Below, one piece after another: positions 1 through 10,900 of a DNA stretch of 64,000 nucleotides (position 1 is its first letter; each line of letters starts with the position of its first letter). The DNA is taken from assembly GCA_002708715.1 (NCBI GenBank), contig PAPB01000038.1:1-64000 (forward strand), read 5' to 3'. The DNA comes from Fidelibacterota bacterium. GTDB taxonomy: Bacteria > Fidelibacterota > Marinisomatia > Marinisomatales > UBA1611. The notes under the pieces are model-generated. The model was not told the origin of the DNA. It did no database searches and worked only from the letters and a program-made list of their open reading frames with translations. The translations under genes were made by a program, and so were the position numbers.

Positions 1-3000
1 CACTCATCATGACCATCAAGCACTCTTCCATAAGACTGATCGATTGTTTGAGGTCCAAATGAAATTGAATCAATTACGGTTACCCCATCAGGTCTCAACA
101 ATGAAATTTCCTCACCATCTGTACTTAACTTAAAATTAGTGTGTAGTGATCCTTGGAATTCATCATCATCACACCATACAAGTAAAAATCCTCCTGGAGG
201 AATTATGCTCATCGTATCTGGAAATTGCCATTGATCTGCACCTTCGACCAAAAATAATCCTGATAAATTTACACTTTGATTTGTTGGGTTATACAACTCG
301 ATCCAGTCATCAAATTCGCCAGCCTCATCTGTGTTTATCGAACTATTGCCTGCTAATAATTCATTTATTTTTAATTGATCAACGAGTTGATACATAACCT
401 CAAAAGGATAATCATCAGGGCTATATATATAGTAAGCCCCAATATCAGAGGCAGACCCATCTTGGTCTAAAGGGAAATTTGGGTCACCTGCGTCAATACA
501 TATGGAACTATTATCAAGCTCTAGGTTATAAACAGTCTGGTCCACAAAAAGTGGATTAGAAAATATATTCCCTTCCCCATCAAGTAGTTCGGAGTCTGAG
601 AGAGAATAACTTACGGATGCACTTGAAAGATCATCTAAATAAATTGATGACGAGAGATTCGTAGATAATATGGTATTAATTATTTCTGCTGAGCCGCCTC
701 CAGATCCTTGATTTTTTTCAAAACAAGATACAGATGTATCATTATAAAAAAACGTGTTGTTTGCAATATAAGCATAAGAACTATCTTTTACAGCAATTCC
801 ATGATTGCTTCCAATAATTACATTTTTTTCTAGGGAAATCGATGAGTTTTGACCAACAGAAACACCTTTATCCCAAGCATGGTAGATTAAATTTGAGATA
901 ATTAATATATTTTCTGAATTTTCTCCAATATCTATACCATCAGAATTAGAGCCCGAAAAATTATAAATGCGATTATTTCTAACAATACCATTTGTAACAT
1001 TATCAAGATCAATTGCATCGGTGTCTTCTGCATCAGATCCAAAAAATGTACAGTCCTCAATCAGTGCTTCACCTCCTTTTACATTGATATAATCGCAGAT
1101 GTAATCGCAAGATAACACGCCTCCATTAATATATAGAGAGCCATCCTCAACATAAATTGGGAATAATACATTTTCTATTTCTAGATGACTGATAACAGTA
1201 TGAGAATTAATACTAGATATCGCGCCGTGATGGGATAATGGATCTATTCCTGCTGATGCACCAGAAATTTTAATATGGGATATAAAAGATGTATCAGAAG
1301 CATTAGTAAAACAAAGTGCACCCCATCGATTATCTCCAATAGTATTATGAGGAATAATGTGGACCGGATTATCCTCTGTTCCATTTATAATCAGCTGGCC
1401 TTCTACATTGATATTGCTTCCATCAAACATTCTTACCTCCACACCTTCATGAATTGTGAGCGAGATATCTGAAGGTATCAATAGGTTTTGATTTACTATG
1501 TATGGCTGCTCGTTAGTAAGTGTTGTATTCTCAGTTATTATTTCAGGAAGAATAATTTCATCCGAAAATTCAAAAAGAGCAATAAATGTAGTGTCCATGT
1601 TACAATTATAAATAATTGTCGAGGAATCAGATACCGCACTCCAGCCAATAAATTGATACCCTGGCATTGGAAATGCACTTAAATACAATGGTGTATTTTT
1701 GAAAAAATCCCCTTTACCCTCTGGATGAATAAGAGGTACATTGTTGACCATTATTTTTCCTGCCCCTTCTGGCTGGACATTGACTATTACCTCAATAATG
1801 CCTTCTAAATTCAATTCATCAATCAATTGATTTTGAACAATATTGGCCCTATTATCAGCAAATTGCTTGATTTCATCCAATTCATTTCCCCACATGTTCA
1901 TGGATGGAATACCACCTTCATTCCCCCATCTATTTATGTGTCGGGGCATTTCCTGATTAATGGTGTTTGCGAGGCTGTCTACTATTGCATTAATTCTTCC
2001 GGAAAAGAATGTATTACTAAAATGGGCCGCAGCACGTTGGACAAATCGATCTACAAAAAATGAACTGTTTAATAAATATTGAAATAATTCATAGTCATTT
2101 TTGAGATTATCTACAAGGTTGGTGTTGCTATTGTTTGCATTGAACCCTCTATCCAAATCCACAATAAGCCATTGCCATTTACCATCCTCCTCACGAGGTC
2201 TCCACCATTCTCGATTATGCCCCCAACTAGTGTTAGCACAATAAATTGTCATAGTAATATGATCAATGAAACTATCTACATCCATCCGTTGCCGAATTTC
2301 ATCATAAACATTGATATCATTTAAATCATTACTTATTATATAGTCAGTCATTGCATTGTAGTGATCTAATGTTCCTTCAATAACAAGCATCTCTATTCCA
2401 CCTTGAGTGTTGGTATATTCAAGATGATCAAGATGATCTGGATTCACATTAAAATTTTCCGAAAAATATTGGGTGTCAAATTTTTCCCGAATATTATGTA
2501 TGCCCCAGTACTCCCCATTTAAAAAAAGTGCGGAGGGAGAATAAGCCATATAGCCACATTCCATCATCCCATTAACTAAACTTTCTGTCATAGGATCTCT
2601 TATCAATGTTTCTTCCCAATCATCACCTCCATTGCGAAATACTATTCTAGAAAAATTGGCAATTGGTTTATTTTTGAATAATGGGTAGGTAATAAAATCT
2701 TGACCAAAACGATTTCTGGTATAAATTGTAAAAGGCTTCTGAGGCTTGGTCCAAATATTTTCTCCTCCAAGCCTTGCACCAGTACTGGCCGTAAACTGGT
2801 AATTACTTTCAGGGGTAAAATACTCGATTGTTACAGGTATCTCTCTTTGCTTGTACTCATTCTCATAAATACCTATCTCCTCATCCCAAAGTGTTTCAGG
2901 CATTGCTGTTAGAGAAATAGTTGGTAAATAACTCTGCTCAGAAATAAAATAAGTTGACACTGCCACCTCACTTGGAAGTTTATTTACTCCCATAGAACGT

Positions 3001-4262
3001 GTTTTTAATACCGTTGTATTCGTAATAGAAATAGGATTCATATAAAGAATATCGTCTGCTCCTGGTCTTGTTCCATCGATAGTGTAATAGATTGGGTCAT
3101 CAGAAAATAACTCAACAGTCTGTGGTGAATCATAAAATCCAGGAGTAATAGAAAACTCTACATCACTGGAAACATCCGTAATAGAACTTGTAGCGGTATT
3201 ATTTGGTAGTCCTGGAGTTGGTTCACCAAAATAAGACCATCCTAATTCATTGTTCATTCTTCCATAAGACACATCTGATATCTGGTTTGTAAAAGAAATA
3301 GAATCCATTAAAACAATGTTCGAATATGAGGTTCCAATTAATTCTAAATCAAAACTTATATCAGAACTTGATTCGCTGACCTGGTGAATCTCAACAGCGA
3401 TAGAGTTCTCACCATCTTGAAGCAAATCATTGGATAGGAACCAACTAAAAAAGACATCTTCTTCATCTGAGCTAACAGCATCAGTGGCAAAAGTATCATA
3501 GTAGATTGAGCCTGTTGGCATATTGTCCCTGATAATTTCATTACCATTTAGGTATACCACTGCACCATCATCTCTTTTTAGTCTTACAGTTAGACTCTGA
3601 AAATTTTCCGTTTCAGCCACCATAAACATATGTCTAAAATATGTTGTAGTATGTTTATTGTCTTCATCATTGCCATACCCTACAACTGTTGTTTCATCGC
3701 CATCACCATACCCCAGCTCTGCATAACCAGAATTCCAATCCTCATCATTATAACTTATTTCAAACCACTCAGATCCCTGATTTGAGCCATTATCAAGGTA
3801 CTTCCATAAAGCACCTTCTTCAACTAATAGAATCGTTCCAGATTCCTCAGCATTAAACAGTCCTAATTCTTCTCCACTCTTATTTAGTTTAAAATTGGTA
3901 TGAAAATTTTGTGTTATAAATGAATCCCATGGCCAATATGGTCTAGTATATACCTGGCCAGGACCTTCATTGTAATCATCTGCCCATATAATTAAATATC
4001 CTTCGGATTCAATTACCGTACCATTTGGAATTTTCCATTTTAAGGGATTATTAAAATCGTCTGTGATGAAAACTTCATCCAGTACAACTTCTTCAATTGA
4101 TGAATTATATATCTCGATCCAGTCCGTGTAGTCATCAAAGTCTTGCATTTCAGGTGTATCTCTGACATTAGATGCTAAAAACTCATTTATGATTAGAGGT
4201 TGTGTGTGTATCACATTATTTTTTACAAAAATAATTAATAAAATTATTTTAATAATCTTCAT
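1..4262 (-). CDS. Secreted CotH-kinase / lamin-tail / beta-helix protein (partial, runs off left edge)
   Basis: An open frame of 1420 codons runs from ATG at 4262 to the window edge without a stop. The ORF track omits it because the stop lies outside. After a short hydrophobic N-terminus comes a lamin-tail domain (residues ~20-125, IINEFLASN, DWIEIYN), then a jelly-roll-like region (~147-340, VVYLNG), a chitobiase C-terminal-like domain (~365-400, YYTIDGTRP) and a CotH kinase domain (~440-760). The CotH domain shows LFLNGEYWGIHNIREKF and DLDRGF near residue 700. A bacterial-repeat-like segment (~820-890), a right-handed beta-helix region (~900-1235) and a second lamin-tail domain (~1296 on, INELLAGN, DDWIELYN) follow. 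CotH-family proteins are atypical kinases. Secretion and an extracellular role are inferred. It is the divergent paralogue of the next gene. Domain assignments are by motif, and the missing C-terminus may hold a sorting domain. Confidence 0.9.
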   Translation of the reverse strand, partial: MKIIKIILLIIFVKNNVIHTQPLIINEFLASNVRDTPEMQDFDDYTDWIEIYNSSIEEVVLDEVFITDDFNNPLKWKIPNGTVIESEGYLIIWADDYNEGPGQVYTRPYWPWDSFITQNFHTNFKLNKSGEELGLFNAEESGTILLVEEGALWKYLDNGSNQGSEWFEISYNDEDWNSGYAELGYGDGDETTVVGYGNDEDNKHTTTYFRHMFMVAETENFQSLTVRLKRDDGAVVYLNGNEIIRDNMPTGSIYYDTFATDAVSSDEEDVFFSWFLSNDLLQDGENSIAVEIHQVSESSSDISFDLELIGTSYSNIVLMDSISFTNQISDVSYGRMNNELGWSYFGEPTPGLPNNTATSSITDVSSDVEFSITPGFYDSPQTVELFSDDPIYYTIDGTRPGADDILYMNPISITNTTVLKTRSMGVNKLPSEVAVSTYFISEQSYLPTISLTAMPETLWDEEIGIYENEYKQREIPVTIEYFTPESNYQFTASTGARLGGENIWTKPQKPFTIYTRNRFGQDFITYPLFKNKPIANFSRIVFRNGGDDWEETLIRDPMTESLVNGMMECGYMAYSPSALFLNGEYWGIHNIREKFDTQYFSENFNVNPDHLDHLEYTNTQGGIEMLVIEGTLDHYNAMTDYIISNDLNDINVYDEIRQRMDVDSFIDHITMTIYCANTSWGHNREWWRPREEDGKWQWLIVDLDRGFNANNSNTNLVDNLKNDYELFQYLLNSSFFVDRFVQRAAAHFSNTFFSGRINAIVDSLANTINQEMPRHINRWGNEGGIPSMNMWGNELDEIKQFADNRANIVQNQLIDELNLEGIIEVIVNVQPEGAGKIMVNNVPLIHPEGKGDFFKNTPLYLSAFPMPGYQFIGWSAVSDSSTIIYNCNMDTTFIALFEFSDEIILPEIITENTTLTNEQPYIVNQNLLIPSDISLTIHEGVEVRMFDGSNINVEGQLIINGTEDNPVHIIPHNTIGDNRWGALCFTNASDTSFISHIKISGASAGIDPLSHHGAISSINSHTVISHLEIENVLFPIYVEDGSLYINGGVLSCDYICDYINVKGGEALIEDCTFFGSDAEDTDAIDLDNVTNGIVRNNRIYNFSGSNSDGIDIGENSENILIISNLIYHAWDKGVSVGQNSSISLEKNVIIGSNHGIAVKDSSYAYIANNTFFYNDTSVSCFEKNQGSGGGSAEIINTILSTNLSSSIYLDDLSSASVSYSLSDSELLDGEGNIFSNPLFVDQTVYNLELDNSSICIDAGDPNFPLDQDGSASDIGAYYIYSPDDYPFEVMYQLVDQLKINELLAGNSSINTDEAGEFDDWIELYNPTNQSVNLSGLFLVEGADQWQFPDTMSIIPPGGFLLVWCDDDEFQGSLHTNFKLSTDGEEISLLRPDGVTVIDSISFGPQTIDQSYGRVLDGHDE

Positions 4263-4330
4263 CTTTGAATCAAAATTTTCATTATAATTAGAATAACATG
4301 TAAGCCTATAAACTTTTAATTTTTAGTATT
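4263..4330. promoter_or_regulatory. Shared divergent promoter region of the two CotH genes
   Basis: The 68 bases separate the start codons of two divergently transcribed large CotH genes, so both promoters must lie here or inside the genes. A TATAAT-like hexamer occurs around 4284-4289, and because it is nearly palindromic an equivalent reads on the other strand. No clear -35 box at standard spacing and no Shine-Dalgarno sequence is visible before either start. The presence of promoters is inferred from layout; the exact elements are weakly supported. Confidence 0.35.
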
Positions 4331-7300
4331 ATGAGATATATAATCTTACAAATTATCTTTCACATTTCATTTGGTCTTGGACAGACAATCCAATTAAATG
4401 AAATAGTATCTAGCAATGGTGATAATTTATATGATGAAGATGGTGACACACCAGATTGGATTGAAATATACAATTATGGTTCACAGCCTCTTAATCTATT
4501 AGATTATGGACTAAGTGATAATGCTGCAGACTTTCACAAGTGGATGTTTCCAAATATTACCATTGACCCAAATGAATTTCTTGTCGTTTTTGCATCGGAA
4601 AAGAATCGTACTGATATTATACATAGTTGGGATGCTATAATAGATTGGGGAGACGATTGGTCTTTTTTCCCAGGTAACAGCGCCCCAATTTCCAATTGGC
4701 AAAATCCTAATACAGATATAAGTTCGTGGTCAACGGGTAGTAGTGGGTTTGGATATGGAGACAATGATGATAATACTAATACTTCGCAGGTTATCTCTGT
4801 ATATGTTAGAAAAGATTTTTTAATTGATGATGCCTCACTAATCTCTAAAGCTCTATTTCATCTTGATTATGATGACGGGTATGTTGCATACTTGAATGGT
4901 GTTGAATTTTCACGAAGAAACTTAGGCGCCCCAGGATCTCCTGTCTACTATAACACAACAACAACCGCTCTTCATGAAGCAGAAATTTATTCAGGTGGAT
5001 TTCCAGAACAGATTACTATAGACTTAGATCAATACCCTCTTTTAAACGGGTCAAACACTCTTGCTGTTGAAGTCCATAACTACAATTCAACATCTTCAGA
5101 TCTAAGTTGTATTCCTTTTCTAACTGTAGGATATAGTACCAGTAGCAACGGAAACAACGAGCCGAATGAATTAATGCCGCTACCAAACTCTTTTTTACAT
5201 ACAAATTTTAGAATCAGTAGCAATGGTGAAACAATAATACTAAGCGATGAAAGTGAAAATATTTTGGACTCTATTTTTATTGATGTCCTGGAAACAAATA
5301 TGTCTTTTGGAAGAGAATTAGAAGGGATTAACTGGAGAACTTTTTCTGATCCTACCCCTTGGGATTCAAATAATAACCCCTCATTTATTGGAGCTCTAAG
5401 CACTCCTCAGTTTTCTCTTGAGTCTGGTTTTTTTAACTCCACACCTCTTGTTTTAGAAATAACCAGCTCAAATGAAGATGCTACCATATATTTTACAACA
5501 GATGGTACAAAACCAACTGAGCTATCATCAATTTATGAAGAACCTCTTATGTTATTTTCTACATCTGTGATTAGAGGTCGTTCTTATCTCGAGGGCTGGG
5601 TTCCTTCTGAAATCGAATCAAAAACTTTTATCTATGGGCAAGATTATTCAGGAGACTTACCCAAAATTTTTATTACAACAGATCCAAATAGTTTTTTTGA
5701 TAACGATACGGGAATGTATGTACATGGACCAAACTACGAACAAAACTTTCCCTATTTTGGATCTAATTTCTGGGAAGACTGGGAGCGGCCCATACATTTT
5801 GAAATACGAGAAGCTGATGGTTCTGGATACGCTGCTAATGCAGGGGTAAAAATTTTTGGAGGTTGGAGCAGAGCCTTTCCACAAAAATCATTATCAATAT
5901 TTGCAAGAAGTCATCTGGGGCCTAGTAGTTTTGAATACCCGCTGTTCCCTGGTTCTGGTATAAATGAATATGAGGCTTTTGTTTTACGTAATTCTGGAAA
6001 TGATTGGGAATCATCAATGCTTAGAGATGGATTTATAACAAGTATTACTGATAATCTAAATATTGACCATCAACGTTATAGGCCCGCATTGTTATTCTTG
6101 AATGGTGAATTTTGGGGAATCCAAAATATCCGAGAAAAAGTTAATGAACACTTTATCTCTTCAAATCACTCTATAGCACCTGAGCATATCGATTTATTGG
6201 ATATTCAAGGTATTAATGAGGAAAATATTGTACATGGTACTAATACTGATTACCAAATTCTAATAAACTACCTCGAGACTCAAGATATGAATGACCCTCT
6301 AGTTAAAAATGCACTTGAGAATTGGATCGATATTGAATCATACATGAGCTACCAAGCATTTCAAATTTTTGTAGATAATCGAGATTGGCCTGGAAATAAT
6401 ATCAAGTTCTGGAGAGATCATCGTGTAGGTGGAAAATGGAGATGGATTCTCTATGATACCGATTTTGGTTTCAGCATTTGGGATTCTTACGCCTACACTT
6501 TTAATACATTAAGCTTTGCATTGGATCCATATGGACCTGGATGGCCAAACCCTCCTTGGAGTACATTGGTCTTTAGAAAATTAATGGAAAATAATACTTT
6601 TGAAAATACTTTCATTAATACATACTGTGATATGCTGAACACCGTTTTCCAGCCAGAGTTTCTATCAAACCACCTAGATTCTATTTCAGGAAATATTGAA
6701 AGTGTTATTCCCATTCACCGATCAAGATGGTACAATAATGGAACCTGGCCAAATTCAACAGTTAATTGGGGAGAAAGGTTGGATATTATGGAAAACTTTG
6801 GTAATAATAGAAGATCATATGCAATCAATCATCTAAGGAATGAGTTTGACCTCCCTAACCTTGCACAATTAACGGTCAATATCACACCATCCGGATCAGG
6901 GTCAGTAGATTTAAACACGCTCAGAATTATTGAGGATTCCTGGTCAGGATATTATTTTCCAAGCGTACCTATTAGGGCAAGCGCCAAACAGAATGATGGA
7001 TTTATTTTCAGCCATTGGCTTGAGTTCCCAGATTCGAATAGAACAATACATGTTGATATAACAAATCCTTTTACTCTTACTGCAGTATTTACTCCCACTG
7101 AATTAACACCAGGCACTGTGGTTATAAATGAGATAAATTACAACTCATCAGATGATTTTGATCCTGGTGATTGGGTAGAGTTGTTTAACGCAGGAGAGCT
7201 AGACCTTGATATGTCAGGCTGGTTTTTTAAAGATGATAATGACGATCATGTATTCAACATTCCTCAATCAACTATACTTGAGAGCAATAACTATTTAATA

Positions 7301-7900
7301 ATTGCTAGAGAGCCTGAACTTTTTAATTCAAAGTTTCCAAACACGGAGCAAGTATTAGGGCCATATGATTTTGGACTAGGTGGTGGCGGAGATGAAGTTC
7401 GCATATTTGATCATAATGGATCCCTTATAGATTCGGTCTCTTATGATGATAATGATCCCTGGCCTATAGAGCCCGATGGTAATGGGCCCACCCTTGAATT
7501 GATTAATCCAGACTTAGACAATGCTCTTGCTTCATCATGGGTTCCCTCTCAAAACTACGGCACGCCTGGGGAAGAAAATATAGGAGATCTTACATTTGAA
7601 GATCACCTACAAATTGTTCCTGAAAAAACTTCCCTTTTAACTACATATCCAAATCCTTTTAATGGTAGAGTAAATATTCCCTTTCAACTTGCAACGACAA
7701 TCAATACTTCCATAATAATCTATGATATCATTGGAAAAGAGATAAAAACGTTTCCAATCAAAAACTTTAACCCTGGTAAATATAATATCACATGGAATGC
7801 AAAAAATCAATTAGGCCAAGAAGTCAGTACAGGAGTATATCTTATTAAATTACAATCAGCATATTCTAATAACGTAGAGAAAGTAATTTATTTAAAATAA
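4331..7900 (+). CDS. Secreted CotH-kinase protein with lamin-tail domains and type IX sorting domain
   Basis: The 1189-aa product has an N-terminal signal peptide (~1-18), a lamin-tail domain (~20-120, DWIEIYN), a jelly-roll-like region (~130-275, VAYLNG) and a chitobiase C-terminal-like domain (~362-430, YFTTDGTKP). A CotH kinase domain spans ~440-840, with LFLNGEFWGIQNIREKV and YDTDFGF near residue 705. Then come a bacterial repeat (~848-925), a second lamin-tail domain (~931-1060, INEIN, DWVELFN) and a C-terminal type IX secretion domain (~1104-1189, TYPNPFN, ending in a beta-sandwich with GVYLIKL). The CTD implies export through the outer membrane by T9SS and surface attachment or release. 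The order of domains matches the divergent neighbour. Only 26 bp separate it from the next gene, so the two are probably co-transcribed. The phosphorylated substrate, if any, is unknown. Confidence 0.93.
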   Translation: MRYIILQIIFHISFGLGQTIQLNEIVSSNGDNLYDEDGDTPDWIEIYNYGSQPLNLLDYGLSDNAADFHKWMFPNITIDPNEFLVVFASEKNRTDIIHSWDAIIDWGDDWSFFPGNSAPISNWQNPNTDISSWSTGSSGFGYGDNDDNTNTSQVISVYVRKDFLIDDASLISKALFHLDYDDGYVAYLNGVEFSRRNLGAPGSPVYYNTTTTALHEAEIYSGGFPEQITIDLDQYPLLNGSNTLAVEVHNYNSTSSDLSCIPFLTVGYSTSSNGNNEPNELMPLPNSFLHTNFRISSNGETIILSDESENILDSIFIDVLETNMSFGRELEGINWRTFSDPTPWDSNNNPSFIGALSTPQFSLESGFFNSTPLVLEITSSNEDATIYFTTDGTKPTELSSIYEEPLMLFSTSVIRGRSYLEGWVPSEIESKTFIYGQDYSGDLPKIFITTDPNSFFDNDTGMYVHGPNYEQNFPYFGSNFWEDWERPIHFEIREADGSGYAANAGVKIFGGWSRAFPQKSLSIFARSHLGPSSFEYPLFPGSGINEYEAFVLRNSGNDWESSMLRDGFITSITDNLNIDHQRYRPALLFLNGEFWGIQNIREKVNEHFISSNHSIAPEHIDLLDIQGINEENIVHGTNTDYQILINYLETQDMNDPLVKNALENWIDIESYMSYQAFQIFVDNRDWPGNNIKFWRDHRVGGKWRWILYDTDFGFSIWDSYAYTFNTLSFALDPYGPGWPNPPWSTLVFRKLMENNTFENTFINTYCDMLNTVFQPEFLSNHLDSISGNIESVIPIHRSRWYNNGTWPNSTVNWGERLDIMENFGNNRRSYAINHLRNEFDLPNLAQLTVNITPSGSGSVDLNTLRIIEDSWSGYYFPSVPIRASAKQNDGFIFSHWLEFPDSNRTIHVDITNPFTLTAVFTPTELTPGTVVINEINYNSSDDFDPGDWVELFNAGELDLDMSGWFFKDDNDDHVFNIPQSTILESNNYLIIAREPELFNSKFPNTEQVLGPYDFGLGGGGDEVRIFDHNGSLIDSVSYDDNDPWPIEPDGNGPTLELINPDLDNALASSWVPSQNYGTPGEENIGDLTFEDHLQIVPEKTSLLTTYPNPFNGRVNIPFQLATTINTSIIIYDIIGKEIKTFPIKNFNPGKYNITWNAKNQLGQEVSTGVYLIKLQSAYSNNVEKVIYLK

Positions 7901-7926
7901 AATTTTTTAATTTATAAGCAGGCAAG

Positions 7927-10900
7927 ATGAAACATATATTTCTGGCTTTAATCTTTCTTAGTTCAAGTTATTCAGAAATAATTTATGAACAAGGATCTCT
8001 ATCAGATTTTATAGCAGGACATTCTCCAGAAACATCTTATGATAATTGGTTAAGTCATGTTACAGAAGGAATTGTAAGTGAAGGGTACAATCATTATGGG
8101 CCCGACTGGTTAGATATTCAAACAAATGGCTTTGGGAATCACAGAGTATTACCTGCTAATTCACCAACACTGAATTATTGGAAAACTATATTTGATTATT
8201 TTGTTTTAGGAGACACTGTATTTGTTGACTCTCTTTTACAAGATTCAATCCAATCATTTTATTATGAACTTGTCATTTTTCAAGATACAAGTCATAATAA
8301 AACTTTTCATATATTGAGAGAAAAATTAGATAGTAGCTTTGTTGATTATAATCTTCCAGAAATAAACGATGATGACGTCATTGGTGGATTTCAAAATGGA
8401 TGGGGTATTTATATAATAAGCCCCAATGCTATAAGAGAACAAATTTTAATACAAGTACCTCATCCTTGCGATGATTTTATTGCACCCTATATTGCACTTA
8501 ATATGTTTTTACAAACTGATGCATTTGGTTTTATGATTGCAGGTGCAGGAAGAGAAGTTGCTTGGAATGAAGTTGGAAGCTATTCAAATAGTAAATCAAT
8601 TTCAGACCCCTCACGCTATCCATATACTGTTTTCCAAAAATTCCAAGATGCAGTTACAGAACCACTTATTGGAATGCACCCACACTGGCCATTGGTTTTT
8701 GCAGTACACAGTTTTGATAATCTAACCCATGCAAATCGTAAATCAATAATATTAGCAGCAGGTGGACAAAATGCTTTTACAACAAAACCAATAAGAGACA
8801 TCACTGATGATCACCTAGACCTCGTAAACTTTACTGAAGAGCATCCCATCGCTATAGATCAGTTTGGTAATTCTTTCCCTCTACACGTAACAGATTATTA
8901 TGAAGTATTTTATGATGATTTTTGTGTTTACGATAATGGAATAAATGAATTTCCAATCACACTTGCTTCGGAATTGAAAGGGCCTTCTAATGGCGTTCAA
9001 ATGCTTTCCTTACAATCACAGTTTAGTGCATTTTCTGTATATGAGCCATGGGTTCATATTGAATTAGATGAAAAACCAATGCTTTTTGATGAGTTAGAAC
9101 TTTCTGATTCTCAAGTATATAACAATGGAATATACCCAGTTGGTATCCAGAATTTTCTTATGCTAACTGAATACTATGATCCATTTATTACTGCACTCAC
9201 ACTTTATTTAGATAACTGGGAGACTGTTCCAGATAATATACCTCCTAACCGCATCGAATCAATTACTGCTTATAATGTTGATAACTCTGATCAAATATTT
9301 CTTAATTGGTTTCCTGTCTATGATACAAATTTTAAAAGTTTTCAAATACAAGCTGATACTGATACTTCTTTTAACAACCCAATCATCTTTGACTTAGATA
9401 ATTATAGTACTCTAGGGTATATGAGAAATGATCAACAATTTCTAGACGGATTAAATAATACCCAAGAATGGTGGCTGAAAATTAGAGCAATAGATTACTT
9501 TGAAAATACTGGTGATTGGTCTGAAGCAACTACAAATCAATTGCCAGGCCACACATCTCCAGATACTCTACTATCATTTAATGATAGTATTTCTTTTCAA
9601 AGTATTCTTGGTGAAGATCAAGATATAAATAATTTCTTCATTGATACAAACCATACTATTCCAGGCAATAGCCCCACTCTTTCCATTTTTGGAAATACCT
9701 GGAAATCAATATTAATTGAACCGTTTGCCATAGACTCTGGAACAGTCCTACAGGTTTTTGCAAAGATTGATAGTAGTTCGGAAATTCAAGCTATTGGATT
9801 TTCAAATGGCATTAATAACATACGCTATGCACTATATGGATCTGAGACTTTAAATATTGAACAATGGATACCAGTATACCAAGGTGTTAATCCAATAGGT
9901 GAATGGTCTTCTTATAGACTACCATTAGGAAATGATTGGCTGGCATGGTATGACAGCCTTTCTATTTTAAGTGAAATACATTTTATAAATGATCATGATG
10001 ACCTAAATACCGCGCCTGGAAACATTAATTTTAGTATGGTGCGGGATATTACTCCAGACCTACCTATAGCACCTGAAGTATCTATAAATTATGAACAAAT
10101 TAATACAAGAAACGAACAAGATATTCAACTAGTAACAATATCATTCTCATGTACAATACAAGATACTGATTCATATTCCTTTTCTTATCTTTGGGAATTT
10201 GGAGATGGGCATTCTTCGCACTTATCAAACCCAACACATGATTACATTATTGAAGATGACCATAATTACACTGTACTGCTTGTTGTAGAAGATGAATCTG
10301 GACAAAGAGGTTGGTCTTCAGTGTCTATAGAAATAGATCAAGGTAATACAACTTTCCCTATCACATTAAACTTTGTTGGCGATATTATGATGGGAAGACG
10401 TTTCGAAAATGAAGATGGGATTATTACTAATCAAGGTGTAGAAACACTTTTTGAGCCAACAATTGACATATTAGGAAACGCTGCAGATTTAACTATTGCT
10501 AATTTAGAGATTCCATTAACTAATCAAGGTAACCCTCATCCAACCAAAGGCGTTGTATTTAGATGTGCCCCAGAGAACATAAACGGATTATTGTATGGTG
10601 GGATTGATGTAGTCTCATTAGCTAATAATCATATTCTGGATTATATGGAACCTGGTATGATTCAAACCATTAATATTCTTAATGAAGCAGGGATTGTTCA
10701 TTCTGGAGCAGGGTTAAATAGTTATGAAGCTTATCTTCCCGCCTTTAAATCTTTAAAAGGCCAAACTATTGCATTTTTATCTTCAAGTGATAGAACAGGT
10801 CAATACAATAACTATCAACCATATTTACACGCCAGCGAAAACAAGTCAGGATTTGCCTACATGACACCCTATTATATTAAACAACAAATTGAGTCTGTTA

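Noticed and set aside
146-3547. Seven short ORFs in the track on both strands within 1-4262 (146, 1275, 1488, 1827, 2700 on plus; 3356 on minus and others)
   Set aside because: They are shadows of the single long minus-strand CotH frame, which is open across the whole stretch and has clear domains.
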